64,000 bases of DNA, taken from NCBI GenBank assembly GCA_001796335.1, contig MGMF01000004.1, positions 1 through 64,000 on the forward strand, given 5' to 3'. Position 1 is the first letter of the stretch, and each line of letters opens with the position of its first letter. This DNA is from Chloroflexi bacterium GWB2_49_20. Its GTDB lineage: Bacteria; Chloroflexota; Anaerolineae; Anaerolineales; Villigracilaceae. Under the pieces are notes generated by a model, which did not search any database, had not been told where the DNA came from, and was given only the letters and a program-made list of their open reading frames with translations. Both the position numbers and the translations under genes were made by a program. Of this stretch, positions 1 to 8,076 are shown piece after piece.

Positions 1-294
1 ACAAAAGATGTAACAGAAGCAGCAGCAGTCGTGAAACGATCTCCTTCTGTATCTGATTCTGGTTCTGATTCTGGTTCTGGTTCTGAATCTGGTAGTGGTA
101 GTAGTAGTTTAATTATGGATCAAAAAGAAAAGATTCTACTACTACCACTACTACTAATACCAGAAAAATCGGAAAAATTCCGACTTTATAAAGCAGGATC
201 GGAAATATTCCGACTCTGCCGCCCTGCCCACCCGGGAGCCTGTGGAAAACCTGTGGATAAAAAGTCGGAAAAATTCCGACTTTCTGCCTGGTAG
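1..294 (+). CDS. Possible 3' end of a gene entering the window
   Basis: Frame 1 is open from the first base to a TAG at 292-294. The readable product has a short charged start (TKDVTEAAAVVKRS), a Ser/Gly/Asp-rich stretch encoded by repeated GATTCTGGTTCT-like units, then SEKFRL/SEIFRL segments that are simply the translation of the palindromes listed separately. The low-complexity linker would suit the tail of a protein that starts upstream. It may equally be non-coding DNA with a chance open frame. No domain is recognised. Confidence 0.3.
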   Translation, partial: TKDVTEAAAVVKRSPSVSDSGSDSGSGSESGSGSSSLIMDQKEKILLLPLLLIPEKSEKFRLYKAGSEIFRLCRPAHPGACGKPVDKKSEKFRLSAW

Positions 295-364
295 TAGTAG
301 TTTAAATATTAATCAAAGAGAAAATACCACCACTACTAGAACAAGAGTCGGAAAAATTCCGACT
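169..364. repeat. Array of four near-identical short palindromes (TCGGAA-AAA-TTCCGA)
   Basis: Four copies of one inverted repeat lie at about 169-183, 199-213, 261-283 and 346-364. The arms are TCGGAA and TTCCGA, with a 3-base A/T loop. The third copy extends to 10-bp arms (AAAGTCGGAA / TTCCGACTTT). Between them are GTAGTAGTAG and CTACTACTAC blocks that are complementary and could form longer hairpins. Copies 1, 3 and 4 share the same AAA loop as well as the arms, so this is a repeat family rather than chance. Confidence 0.75.
241..260. other. Pair of DnaA-box-like 9-mers
   Basis: TGTGGAAAA (241-249) and TGTGGATAA (252-260) lie 11 bp apart. On the minus strand they read TTTTCCACA and TTATCCACA; the second is the consensus DnaA box. 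They sit inside the hairpin array and no dnaA, dnaN or parAB gene is in view, so an origin cannot be claimed from two boxes. Confidence 0.25.
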
Positions 365-457
365 TTCTGTCACACCACCGCCATCCACGCCCTCACCCCA
401 ACCCTCTCCAAATTCTCGCCCCTGATGGCTCCCGGCTCGAATGGGAACACCGGGACC

Positions 458-576
458 GTCCCGGAAAAGAGGTCGGCGCGGCACATGGCCCTCAACCATG
501 CCTGTTCCCATCCATTGACCGTCCCGGAAAAGAGTCCGGGACTCCCTTCGGTCGCCGAAAAAAGAGGCCGGGGACC
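458..576. repeat. Three hairpins of the CCCGGAAAAGAG family
   Basis: GTCCCGGAAAAGAGG begins at 458. A perfect hairpin lies at 521-542 (arms GTCCCGGA and TCCGGGAC, loop AAAGAG). A third, with one mismatch, lies at 550-576 (GGTCGCCG / CGGGGACC around a GAAAAAAGAGG loop). The same loop and stem pattern occurs in reverse orientation near 45406-45425. The rest of 295-608 shows no credible gene; the open frames on both strands are short and unlike proteins. Confidence 0.65.
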
Positions 577-608
577 TTCAGCCTCCAACCGATTATTCCT
601 CCCTACGG

Positions 609-614
609 TATAAT
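609..614 (+). promoter_or_regulatory. -10 element TATAAT, likely leaderless start for the glycan operon
   Basis: TATAAT ends 8 bases before the ATG at 623, which places the expected transcription start at about 621-623, so the first gene would have no 5' leader. No convincing -35 hexamer is seen. Confidence 0.4.
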
Positions 615-622
615 ACCTCCCA

Positions 623-1063
623 ATGAAGCCTGATGCTTACACCTTCCTGCTGTATGCGCGCAAATGGCCTATCCTGGGGGGGCTGGCCTATTTTACCCTC
701 AAGCTGCTGGGCGCCGAGATCCCGCGGTCAGTGAAGTTTGGTCCGGACTGCCTGCTGCTGCACGGCGGCTTTGGGGTGGTCATCCATCCAAAAAGCGAAT
801 TTGCGGAGCGGGTGCGCATCTACCCGGGCGTGACCCTGGGGCGGGCCGACATTCAGCTCCCGGCACAGGAGTCCGCTTTCGAGGGTATCCGCGTGGGGGC
901 AGACGCCATCTTGTGCAGCGGGGCTAAAATATTGTGCAAGCAGGGCATCCTCACGGTCGGCAAAGGCTCGGTCATCGGCGCCAACGCGGTGCTGCTCGAA
1001 TCGACCGGCGAGAACGAGATCTGGGCCGGCATCCCGGCGCGCTGTATTGGCAAAAGGGAGTGA
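623..1063 (+). CDS. Left-handed beta-helix acyltransferase (serine acetyltransferase-like)
   Basis: The 146-residue product resembles CysE/hexapeptide-repeat acyltransferases. A hydrophobic N-terminus is followed by HGGFGVVIHP and hexapeptide-like turns (about residues 60-135, e.g. VGKGSVIGANAVLL), then the usual tail (WAGIPARCIGKRE). The family transfers acetyl groups from acetyl-CoA. At this length it lacks the N-terminal helical domain of true CysE. Being first in a glycan operon suggests it acetylates a sugar or lipid-linked glycan rather than serine. It is 9 bp from the next gene. The substrate is inferred only from context. Confidence 0.75.
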   Translation: MKPDAYTFLLYARKWPILGGLAYFTLKLLGAEIPRSVKFGPDCLLLHGGFGVVIHPKSEFAERVRIYPGVTLGRADIQLPAQESAFEGIRVGADAILCSGAKILCKQGILTVGKGSVIGANAVLLESTGENEIWAGIPARCIGKRE

Positions 1064-1072
1064 AATAAAGGC

Positions 1073-2098
1073 ATGAAGCACATCTGCCTGATCCCCAACG
1101 TCTCCGGCACCGGGGGCATGGTCTCCTTTCGACATAAACTAAGCGCCGGGCTGGCAAAGCGCGGCATCGAAGTCAGTTACGACCTGGAAGATGAACCCTA
1201 CCAAGCCGTGCTGATCATCGGCGGGACGCGGCAACTCAGCGCCCTGTGGCGTGCCAAACGCAAGGGCATACGCCTGGTGCAGCGCCTGGACGGCATCAAC
1301 TGGATCCAGCGCAAGCGCCGCACGGGGCTGCGTCACTTCCTGCGCGCCGAGCTGGGCAACCTGCTGCAGTCCAGCATCCGCAGGCGGCTGGCCGGGCGCA
1401 TCGTCTACCAATCCGCATTTGCACGCAATTGGTGGGAAGACTGGTACGGCATCGTCCCCGCCCCGGCGGTCATGATCCACAACGGGGTTGATCTGGACAC
1501 CTACACGCCCGAGGGTCCGCACGAACGCCCGCAGGGACGTTTCCGCCTGCTGGTGGTGGAAGGCAGCCTGGGGGGAGGCTATGAGACCGGCCTGGAAAAT
1601 GCTGTGTCCCTGGCAGAGGAATTGAATTTCAAGCATAAGATCCCCATGGAACTGATGGTGGTTGGGAAGGTCTCGCCCGCGCAGGAAGCCTGGTGGAACA
1701 GCCGCAGCCGGGTGCCCCTGCTGTGGGCTGGCACGCTGGAGCGCGAAGCCATCCCCGGCATCGACCGCTCGGCACACCTGTTTTTCGCGGCCGACCTGCA
1801 TCCGGCCTGCCCCAATTCGGTCATCGAGGCTTTGGCCTGCGGGCTGCCCGTGGCCGCCTTTGACACCGGCGCTTTGCGCGAGCTGGTGCCACCCCAGGCC
1901 GGCTGCATTGCGCCCTATGGCAGTGACCCGTGGAAGCTGGAAAAGCCGGACATCCCCGGCCTGGCGGACATGGCTGCCCGGGCGCTGATGAACCTGACGC
2001 CTTACCGGCTGGCCGCGCGTGCCCATGCCGGGCAAAGTTTTGACCTGGACAACATGGTGGAAAAATACCTGCACGTATTGCTGGAGGCTGTTGAATGA
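1073..2098 (+). CDS. GT4-family glycosyltransferase
   Basis: 341 residues with the two-Rossmann GT-B layout. The N-terminal acceptor domain has the glycine-rich loop PNVSGTGGMVSFRHKL. The C-terminal donor domain has a conserved stretch near residues 245-270 (PNSVIEALACGLPVAAFDTG), whose Glu binds the nucleotide sugar in this family. It is a cytoplasmic or membrane-associated retaining sugar transferase; donor and acceptor are unknown. Its stop overlaps the next start (ATGA at 2095-2098), so the two are translationally coupled. Confidence 0.85.
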   Translation: MKHICLIPNVSGTGGMVSFRHKLSAGLAKRGIEVSYDLEDEPYQAVLIIGGTRQLSALWRAKRKGIRLVQRLDGINWIQRKRRTGLRHFLRAELGNLLQSSIRRRLAGRIVYQSAFARNWWEDWYGIVPAPAVMIHNGVDLDTYTPEGPHERPQGRFRLLVVEGSLGGGYETGLENAVSLAEELNFKHKIPMELMVVGKVSPAQEAWWNSRSRVPLLWAGTLEREAIPGIDRSAHLFFAADLHPACPNSVIEALACGLPVAAFDTGALRELVPPQAGCIAPYGSDPWKLEKPDIPGLADMAARALMNLTPYRLAARAHAGQSFDLDNMVEKYLHVLLEAVE

Positions 2099-2553
2099 AT
2101 GACCCTGAGATCATGGAATTCCTGCACAAACACATGCAAGCCATCCGGGAAAACGACCTGGAGGCTTACTGCAGCACGGTTTCAGAAGACCTGAGCCTGT
2201 ACGAGTGGTGGATCACACCCCACCGCCTGGACGGGGTGCCATTTCATGAATTTATGATGAGCGCCAACGCCCGGCGGGGCGTGGTCTTCGGCGAACCTGA
2301 AGGTTCGGAAGGCAAGCCTGCAACGGAAACGCGTTTCGATTATGCCAATCTACACATCCAGCGTTACGGGGATACCGCCATTGCCAGTTACACCCTGCTG
2401 ATCAGCTCCGCCAGCCCGCAGGGAGTGAGCGTGAGTTCGCATAACGAGAGCCGGGTGATGGTCAAACTGGACAGTGCCTGGAAGGTGGTACACGTGCACA
2501 AATCCCCGGCCTGGAATGCGCCCCACATGCCGCCGGCGGGACACGAAGCCTGA
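2095..2553 (+). CDS. NTF2-like protein (CaMKII-association/DUF4440-like)
   Basis: A 152-residue soluble protein. It has an N-terminal helix pair (IMEFLHKHMQAIRENDLEAYCSTVSEDL), the family's W..P.R..G...H.FM pattern, and a C-terminal beta sheet ending KLDSAWKVVHVHKSP, a typical NTF2-like/CaMKII association domain. These cone-shaped folds bind small ligands or act as scaffolds. Overlapping starts on both sides (ATGA upstream; the last base shared with the FkbM gene downstream) tie it to the glycan operon. No catalytic role can be assigned. Confidence 0.7.
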   Translation: MNDPEIMEFLHKHMQAIRENDLEAYCSTVSEDLSLYEWWITPHRLDGVPFHEFMMSANARRGVVFGEPEGSEGKPATETRFDYANLHIQRYGDTAIASYTLLISSASPQGVSVSSHNESRVMVKLDSAWKVVHVHKSPAWNAPHMPPAGHEA

Positions 2554-3410
2554 TGAACTGGTTGCTATCCCTGGCCGCGTTAATTGCCCGCCTGTTACCA
2601 GCTCCGCTCAAACGCCTGCCCTACCGCATCCGTCCACTGGCCGGCTTTCTGCGCCGGGCGCTCAACCGCGCCGCCCCGGGCGGGATGAGCCAGGTGGTGG
2701 TGGCAGCCGGTCTATTGGAAGGATGCTCCCTGCGGCTGGATATGCACACCGAGAAGGATTACTGGCTGGGGACGTATGAGCTGGAACTGCAGGCAGCCCT
2801 GCGCCAGTTGGTGAAGCCGGGCATGGCTGCTTACGATGTGGGCGCCAATATCGGTTACATCTCGCTGATGCTGGCCCGCCTGGCGGGAGAAAGCGGGCGG
2901 GTGTTTGCCTTTGAAGCCCTGCCTTCCAATGCCGAACGCTGGCAGGAAAATGTGAACCTGAACGGGTTATCCGCCCGCATGCAGCTTTTTTGCGGGGCGG
3001 TCACGGACAGTACTGCGCCGGTGCGCTTCCTGGTGCACGCCTCGGGAGGCATGGGCAAGGCGCTCGGCTCGGCCGGACGCGGGAATGCCTACCAAAGCGA
3101 GATCGAGGTGCCCGGCCTAAGCCTAGACGAGTTCGTGTTCGGACAGGGCAACCCCCCGCCCCACTTAATAAAAATGGATATCGAGGGCGGCGAGGTGCTG
3201 GCTCTGCCGGGTATGCACCGCCTGCTGGCGGACGCACGCCCCAGCCTGGTGCTGGAACTGCACGGACAGGAATCCATCCGTGTCAGTTGGGAAATCCTCT
3301 CCGGGCTGGGCTACCGGATATGCCGGATGAAACCCGGCTTTCCGCGCGTGGCCTCCCGGGATGAGTTGGAGTGGAAGGCCTACCTGGTGGCACTGCCGGA
3401 GCCCAAATGA
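2553..3410 (+). CDS. FkbM-family SAM-dependent methyltransferase
   Basis: 285 residues. The SAM-binding motif YDVGANIGYISLMLA (about residues 90-105) and acidic loop VFAFEALPSNAERWQENVNLNG are typical of FkbM methyltransferases, as is the later IKMDIEGGEVLALPGM. The family O-methylates sugars or other hydroxyls, so it probably decorates the glycan made by its neighbours. An ATGA overlap at 3407-3410 couples it to the next gene. The ATG at 2553 overlaps the previous stop. Confidence 0.85.
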   Translation: MNWLLSLAALIARLLPAPLKRLPYRIRPLAGFLRRALNRAAPGGMSQVVVAAGLLEGCSLRLDMHTEKDYWLGTYELELQAALRQLVKPGMAAYDVGANIGYISLMLARLAGESGRVFAFEALPSNAERWQENVNLNGLSARMQLFCGAVTDSTAPVRFLVHASGGMGKALGSAGRGNAYQSEIEVPGLSLDEFVFGQGNPPPHLIKMDIEGGEVLALPGMHRLLADARPSLVLELHGQESIRVSWEILSGLGYRICRMKPGFPRVASRDELEWKAYLVALPEPK

Positions 3411-4867
3411 ACGACGAAGCCCTGACGAAGTCCAGGTCCATGCGCAAGGCTACGCTGAGCCAGGATTGGCTCTACCTGGGGCTGCTGCTGCTGGTGATCC
3501 TATCCATCGCTTTTCTGCTGCCGGTGGAACCCAATGACTACTGGTGGTATGTGCGTATCGGCCGGGATACCCTGCAAGCCGGGGCAGTCCCGACAGTAGA
3601 TACGCTCAGCTACACGCAGTTTGGGCAGCCTGTTATTTATCACTCCTGGCTCTCGGCTGTTCTTTTGGCCTTGCTTGACAAAGCCGGGGGTATCTCCCTG
3701 ACCGTGCTGGTGCGCGGGCTGGCGGTTGCCCTGGGGTATGGACTGATCTACGCGGCTGCGCGCCAGGCCGGGGCAGGCACCGGGATGTCCAGCCTGGTCA
3801 CCCTGCTGGCCGCTTTAGCCACCAGCAACAACTGGTCGGTGCGCCCGCAAATGTTCACTTACTGCCTGTTCGCGGCGGTGGTGTGGATATTGCTGCGCTG
3901 GCAGCGCGGCGCCACCCGTGCGGTTTGGCTGCTGCCGGTCATCAGCCTGCTGTGGGTGAATTTACACGGTTCTTTTGTCATGCTGTTCCTGCTGGTGGCG
4001 GCTGCGCTCCTGTTTGGCAAGGGGTCACGGCGCACACTGGCGGTTGCATTGGGTTTGTCTTTGCTAGCCAGCCTGCTCAACCCGCGCGGACTGCTGGCCT
4101 GGCAATACGTGCTCATGTCACTCACGGCTGCCTCCAACCAGCAATTCAGCATGGAGTGGAGTCCCCCGCTCAACGTGGGCTGGCAGATGAACCTGTTCTT
4201 TGGCTGGCTGCTGCTTTTCATTCCGCTGGTGGCATACTCGCCGCGCAGGCTGTCTGCCCTGGAGTGGACCTGGTTGCTGGGTTTTGGCTGGCTGGCACTT
4301 TCCGGGCAGCGCTATGTGATCTGGTTTGTGTTCATATTGACCGTATTGACCGCCAGCCTGCTGGAAGAATTGAAATTCAAGAGGACTGCCAGGACTGCCC
4401 AAAAAATCTTCCCGGCTGTGAATATTTCTCTTGGCATCCTGTTTATCCTGCTGCCGTTCGCCCTGCTGCCCGGTCTGCGGGCAACCTGGTGGGCACAGTC
4501 TCCGCAGGTGCTGACAGAAACTCCGGTGCAGGCTGTGCGCTGGCTGGAAAAGAATCCGGAAATCCCCGGTCCGTTATGGAGCGAGATCGGCTTCTCCAGC
4601 TACCTGGAATACGCCCTGCCCTCCCGCCCGGTGTGGAGCGACACGCGCTTCGAGGTGTATCCCCCTGAACAATGGGAACGCTACCAGGCCATCCACAAGG
4701 CCAAGTGGAACTGGCAGATCCTCCTGGATGAAGAAGGCATCAACCTGCTGATGGTCTCAAAAGCCAGCCAGCCCGATCTGCTGGCTGCCCTGCAAGCCTC
4801 CCCCGTGTGGGTGGAGGTTTATGCGGATGAAGTCACGGTCATCTTTGAGCGTGCCGAGGGGGACTGA
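3407..4867 (+). CDS. Multi-pass membrane protein, GT-C glycosyltransferase-like
   Basis: 486 residues from the ATG that overlaps the previous stop; an in-frame start at 3371 would overlap the FkbM gene by 40 bp and is less likely. There are about ten hydrophobic segments. The first loop contains PNDYWWYVRIGRDTL, then a Pro-Asp-Thr and HSWL pattern seen in large integral-membrane GT-C-like proteins of unknown specificity. The last 100 residues are soluble (SEIGFSSYLEYALPSRPVWSDTR). It may use a polyprenyl-linked sugar or help translocate the glycan. The exact activity is unknown. Confidence 0.6.
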   Translation: MNDEALTKSRSMRKATLSQDWLYLGLLLLVILSIAFLLPVEPNDYWWYVRIGRDTLQAGAVPTVDTLSYTQFGQPVIYHSWLSAVLLALLDKAGGISLTVLVRGLAVALGYGLIYAAARQAGAGTGMSSLVTLLAALATSNNWSVRPQMFTYCLFAAVVWILLRWQRGATRAVWLLPVISLLWVNLHGSFVMLFLLVAAALLFGKGSRRTLAVALGLSLLASLLNPRGLLAWQYVLMSLTAASNQQFSMEWSPPLNVGWQMNLFFGWLLLFIPLVAYSPRRLSALEWTWLLGFGWLALSGQRYVIWFVFILTVLTASLLEELKFKRTARTAQKIFPAVNISLGILFILLPFALLPGLRATWWAQSPQVLTETPVQAVRWLEKNPEIPGPLWSEIGFSSYLEYALPSRPVWSDTRFEVYPPEQWERYQAIHKAKWNWQILLDEEGINLLMVSKASQPDLLAALQASPVWVEVYADEVTVIFERAEGD

Positions 4868-4868
4868 C

Positions 4869-6104
4869 ATGCGTCCGCGCCTGGCCTGGAAACGGGAGTG
4901 GACCTGGATCCTGATCGTTTTTCTGAGCCTGCGCCTGATCACCTCAGCCCTGGGGGTCAATGCCATCGCTGATGGGCTGCCGGAACCCCTGGGTGCAAGT
5001 GAGAGCATGTTCGCGGCAATCGCCCCGCTGCACACGGGTCCGCTCTCACAAGCGCTGGTAAACGTCTGGCTGCGCTGGGATACCCCCTGGTACCTGAAAA
5101 TCGCTGCTTCCGGATATGCAGCCAATGATGGCAGCATAGCATTCATGCCTCTTTATCCGTGGTTGATCAAGTTGGCGGGTACCCTGCTGGGTGGGAATTT
5201 TCTGCTGGGCGCCATCCTGGTCTCCAACCTGGCCGGGTTGATGGCATTGATATTGCTGTACGAACTGGCCCGGTTGGAAAGCAGTTATAAAACAAACGCC
5301 ATGCAAACCGTGCTGGCCATGCTGGTATTTCCCTCGGCTTTTTTCTTATTCGCAGCCTATACCGAGTCGCTTTTTCTGATGCTGGTGCTGGCAGCCTGGC
5401 TGTGTGCCCGGCACAAACGCTGGCTGGCAGCCGGGATCCTGGCTGCGCTGGCCACTCTCTGCCGGCTGCAGGGGGCGCTGCTCAGCCCGGTGCTAATCTG
5501 GCTAACCCTGGTCTCCGCAGCAGGTGGCGATGCGCTAACACCCCGGGAACAGGTGCGGGCGGTGTGGGGCATGCTGACAACATCCGCGGGCCGGGGCAAG
5601 GCAAAAGCCTCCCTGCTGCAGCCGGCCGGGCTGGCGGTTCTTTTGCCGGGTGCGGCCATGCTGGCTTACCAGGCCTGGTTGATCCGCTCGAACCTGGGGA
5701 GTATCTCACAGACATTGGTCACACAGTGGGGCATCCGCACGGTCATGCCCTGGGAGGGGTTCAGACTTTTCCTGGTGCGCCTGTTCAGCGAGCCGCGGGT
5801 TTTCATTGACTACATCGACCTGGGAATCCTGCTGCTCATGCTGGCAGTTTGCATATATGGGACTTTCCGTCTGGATCCGGCTTACTCGCTGTATAATTGG
5901 CTGAACCTGGGACTGTTCTTCATGCGCGGTTCACCACCCCATCTGCTGGACAGCTTCAGCCGATATTTACTTTTACTTTTCCCAGCCTTCCTGGTCTTTG
6001 GTGCATTGCGAGATCGCAGGTTGGCGCTGGTTTTTGGCTTGCTTTCTTTTATTGTGCAGCTTTTCCTGGTGATGGGTTTCCTGGATTGGAGGTGGGTGGC
6101 ATGA
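4869..6104 (+). CDS. PIG-V-like mannosyltransferase family membrane protein
   Basis: 411 residues from the ATG 2 bp after the previous stop codon. The early luminal loop WLRWDTPWYLKIAASGY, followed by FMPLYPWLIKL, matches the conserved N-terminal region of PIG-V (GPI mannosyltransferase 2) homologues in bacteria. At least eight hydrophobic segments follow. Members use lipid-linked mannose in eukaryotes; bacterial donors are mostly unknown. An ATGA overlap at 6101-6104 links it to the next gene. Confidence 0.75.
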   Translation: MRPRLAWKREWTWILIVFLSLRLITSALGVNAIADGLPEPLGASESMFAAIAPLHTGPLSQALVNVWLRWDTPWYLKIAASGYAANDGSIAFMPLYPWLIKLAGTLLGGNFLLGAILVSNLAGLMALILLYELARLESSYKTNAMQTVLAMLVFPSAFFLFAAYTESLFLMLVLAAWLCARHKRWLAAGILAALATLCRLQGALLSPVLIWLTLVSAAGGDALTPREQVRAVWGMLTTSAGRGKAKASLLQPAGLAVLLPGAAMLAYQAWLIRSNLGSISQTLVTQWGIRTVMPWEGFRLFLVRLFSEPRVFIDYIDLGILLLMLAVCIYGTFRLDPAYSLYNWLNLGLFFMRGSPPHLLDSFSRYLLLLFPAFLVFGALRDRRLALVFGLLSFIVQLFLVMGFLDWRWVA

Positions 6105-7210
6105 GTGCAAAGTATGCGGGTAAATTAGGTGTTCTGCAGCGTGTGCTGCCAACTTACCGTGCCCCTTTTTTTGACATGCTGGCAGAAGCCTGCCAGGGAG
6201 GCTTGAGCATGTGTGCGGGTCAGCCGCGTTTGAGCGAAGGTATTAAAATCACCCGGGAATTAAAGGTCGCAAATTTCACCCCGGTCCATAACATCCACCT
6301 GCTGGGGGGATCCCTGTACCTGTGCTGGCAAACGGGTCTGTCCGGCTGGCTGGCTGCCCAAAATCCGGATGCCCTGATCGTGGAGGCCAACCCGCGTTAC
6401 CTGTCCACACTGCCTGCCCTGCGCTGGATGAAGACACGCTCACGCCCGGTCATTGGCTGGGGGCTGGGCTCGCCGCCGCTCCCGGGACCAATGGCTGACA
6501 TGCGCCGTTCTGGCAGGCTGGATTTTGTACATCAGTTTGACGCCCTGCTGACCTACAGTCAGCGCGGTGCCGCCGAATACAAGGAACTGGGCTACCCGGC
6601 AGAACGCATCTTCGTTGCGCCCAACGCGGTGGCACCCCGCCCGCAACATATGATCCAGGAGCGCCCGCCTTTTTTCAAGGACCGTCCGTGCCTCCTGTTC
6701 GTTGGACGCCTGCAACACCGCAAACGCCTGGATCTCCTGCTGCGTGCCTGTGCCAGCCTGCCAGCGGAAATGCAACCCCGCTTGGTCCTGGTCGGTGACG
6801 GGCCTGAACGCCAGGCGCTTGAATTGCTGGCAAGCCAGGTCTACCCATCCGCTGAGTTTGCCGGCTCCCGGCATGGTCCTGACTTGATGCCCTTCTTTGC
6901 AGAGGCCGATCTGTTTGTTCTGCCCGGAACAGGTGGGCTGGCCGTCCAGGAGGCCATGAGCCACGCTCTGCCGGTCATCGTGGCACAGGGAGATGGCACC
7001 CAGGATGACCTGGTACGCCCTGCCAACGGCTGGCAGATCCCTGCGAATGACGAAAACGCCCTGGGCGCGACCCTGCGCCTGGCGCTCTCGGATGCAGCCT
7101 GTTTGCGCAGCATGGGGTTGGAATCCTACCGGATCGTCTCAGAGGAGATCAACCTGGAACGCATGGTGGAGGTTTTTGTGGAAGTGCTGGATCAATTAGG
7201 GGAAAAATAG
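6101..7210 (+). CDS. GT4-family glycosyltransferase
   Basis: 369 residues from the ATG that overlaps the previous stop; upstream in-frame codons lie inside the PIG-V gene. It is GT-B type: acceptor domain with LQRVLPTYRAPFFDML, linker NAVAPRPQ, then donor domain with LLFVGRLQHRKRLDLLL and VLPGTGGLAVQEAMSHALPVIV. The latter replaces the usual PSxxEGFGLxxLEA form while keeping the Glu. It is the last gene of the operon. Donor and acceptor are unknown. Confidence 0.85.
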   Translation: MSAKYAGKLGVLQRVLPTYRAPFFDMLAEACQGGLSMCAGQPRLSEGIKITRELKVANFTPVHNIHLLGGSLYLCWQTGLSGWLAAQNPDALIVEANPRYLSTLPALRWMKTRSRPVIGWGLGSPPLPGPMADMRRSGRLDFVHQFDALLTYSQRGAAEYKELGYPAERIFVAPNAVAPRPQHMIQERPPFFKDRPCLLFVGRLQHRKRLDLLLRACASLPAEMQPRLVLVGDGPERQALELLASQVYPSAEFAGSRHGPDLMPFFAEADLFVLPGTGGLAVQEAMSHALPVIVAQGDGTQDDLVRPANGWQIPANDENALGATLRLALSDAACLRSMGLESYRIVSEEINLERMVEVFVEVLDQLGEK

Positions 7211-7287
7211 GTAAGCCGCTTAAATTTGAAAACAGGAAATCAGCTCGAATTAACGGAATTCTAAAGCCCAGGACATGAAATTGCCTC

Positions 7288-7315
7288 TTGACAAATAGAA
7301 CAATTGTTCTATAAT
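7288..7315 (+). promoter_or_regulatory. Consensus sigma-70 promoter with an 18-bp palindromic operator in the spacer
   Basis: TTGACA (7288-7293) and TATAAT (7310-7315) are separated by 16 bp. The spacer is occupied by a perfect palindrome, ATAGAACAATTGTTCTAT (7295-7312), which also covers part of the -10. GAAC-N4-GTTC is the core of LexA/DinR-type SOS boxes in Gram-positive bacteria, so repression by LexA or a similar dimeric regulator is a reasonable inference. The next ATG is at 7354. Confidence 0.75.
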
Positions 7316-7353
7316 AGGAATTAGATCGTTCCTGTTCACTTATGGAGGTTACC

Positions 7354-8076
7354 ATGAATGCTCGTTCCCCAATCCGTTCGTTTTCCAGCTTCAAACAATT
7401 TTCCATGCGGCGCGGTGCCATGTTCGGGATCATTTTGGTGGGTGCACTGCTGGCATTTGAAGTCTTTAATTTTTCCACCACCGATTTTGCTCTCACCGAT
7501 CTGCTTGGAGCAAACCTGCGCTTCCTGGGTTTACGCTGGGCCACCATCCTATCGATCGCTTTCTGCGGCATTGATTTTGCCGGGATCGCACGCCTGTTCA
7601 CGCCCGAACAGGGCCGCAATGAACCGGCTGAGGTCTGGTACCTGTTTGGCGCCTGGCTGTTGGCGGCTGCCATGAACGCAGCCCTGACCTGGTGGGGCGT
7701 GTCAGTAGCGGTGCACAATCACCAGTCCCTGGGCAGCAGTGTGGTCGGCACGGAGACCCTGTACAAAGTGGTCCCGGTCTTCGTGGCTGTCATGGTCTGG
7801 CTGATCCGGGTATTGATCATAGGAACTTTCTCCATGGCTGGCGAACGCCTGTTCAGCATGGCAGAAGGACAGCCTGCCATGCTTAGGTCTGCGCTGCAAA
7901 ACTCCAGGTCTATGCCCATGCCGGCAGTCCGGCAGCCGCAGCCCATGCGTGCCCAAAGCGTGCCCCTGCACCCGGTGCCGCGATCTGAACCAGGCTATCA
8001 CCCTCAGGGTATGGCAGCCCGCCCAAGTTCTCGCTCTGCCTATACCCGTACTGAATCTCCAGTCACACGCACCTGA
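7354..8076 (+). CDS. Four-TM membrane protein of unknown function
   Basis: 240 residues. The ATG at 7354 was chosen because GGAGGTT (7344-7350) sits at the right distance; the ATG at 7342 overlaps that ribosome site. Hydrophobic segments lie near residues 20-45 (GIILVGALLAFEV), 58-80, 95-120 (FGAWLLAAAMNAALTWWGV) and 140-165. The C-terminal 65 residues are Pro/Arg/Met-rich and probably cytoplasmic. No family is recognised. It is monocistronic, expressed from the strong palindrome-covered promoter just upstream, so tight repression is likely. Confidence 0.75.
   Translation: MNARSPIRSFSSFKQFSMRRGAMFGIILVGALLAFEVFNFSTTDFALTDLLGANLRFLGLRWATILSIAFCGIDFAGIARLFTPEQGRNEPAEVWYLFGAWLLAAAMNAALTWWGVSVAVHNHQSLGSSVVGTETLYKVVPVFVAVMVWLIRVLIIGTFSMAGERLFSMAEGQPAMLRSALQNSRSMPMPAVRQPQPMRAQSVPLHPVPRSEPGYHPQGMAARPSSRSAYTRTESPVTRT

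Noticed and set aside
242-613. Plus-strand 123-codon frame and minus-strand frames in the hairpin region
   Set aside because: Their sequence is mostly translated repeats with no ribosome site or protein-like composition.
1139-2074. Long open frame on the minus strand opposite the first GT4 gene (and similar ones at 8944-9696, 13007-13669, 32453-33394)
   Set aside because: They mirror GC-rich coding sequence on the other strand, contain no recognisable motifs, and the plus-strand genes are clear family members.
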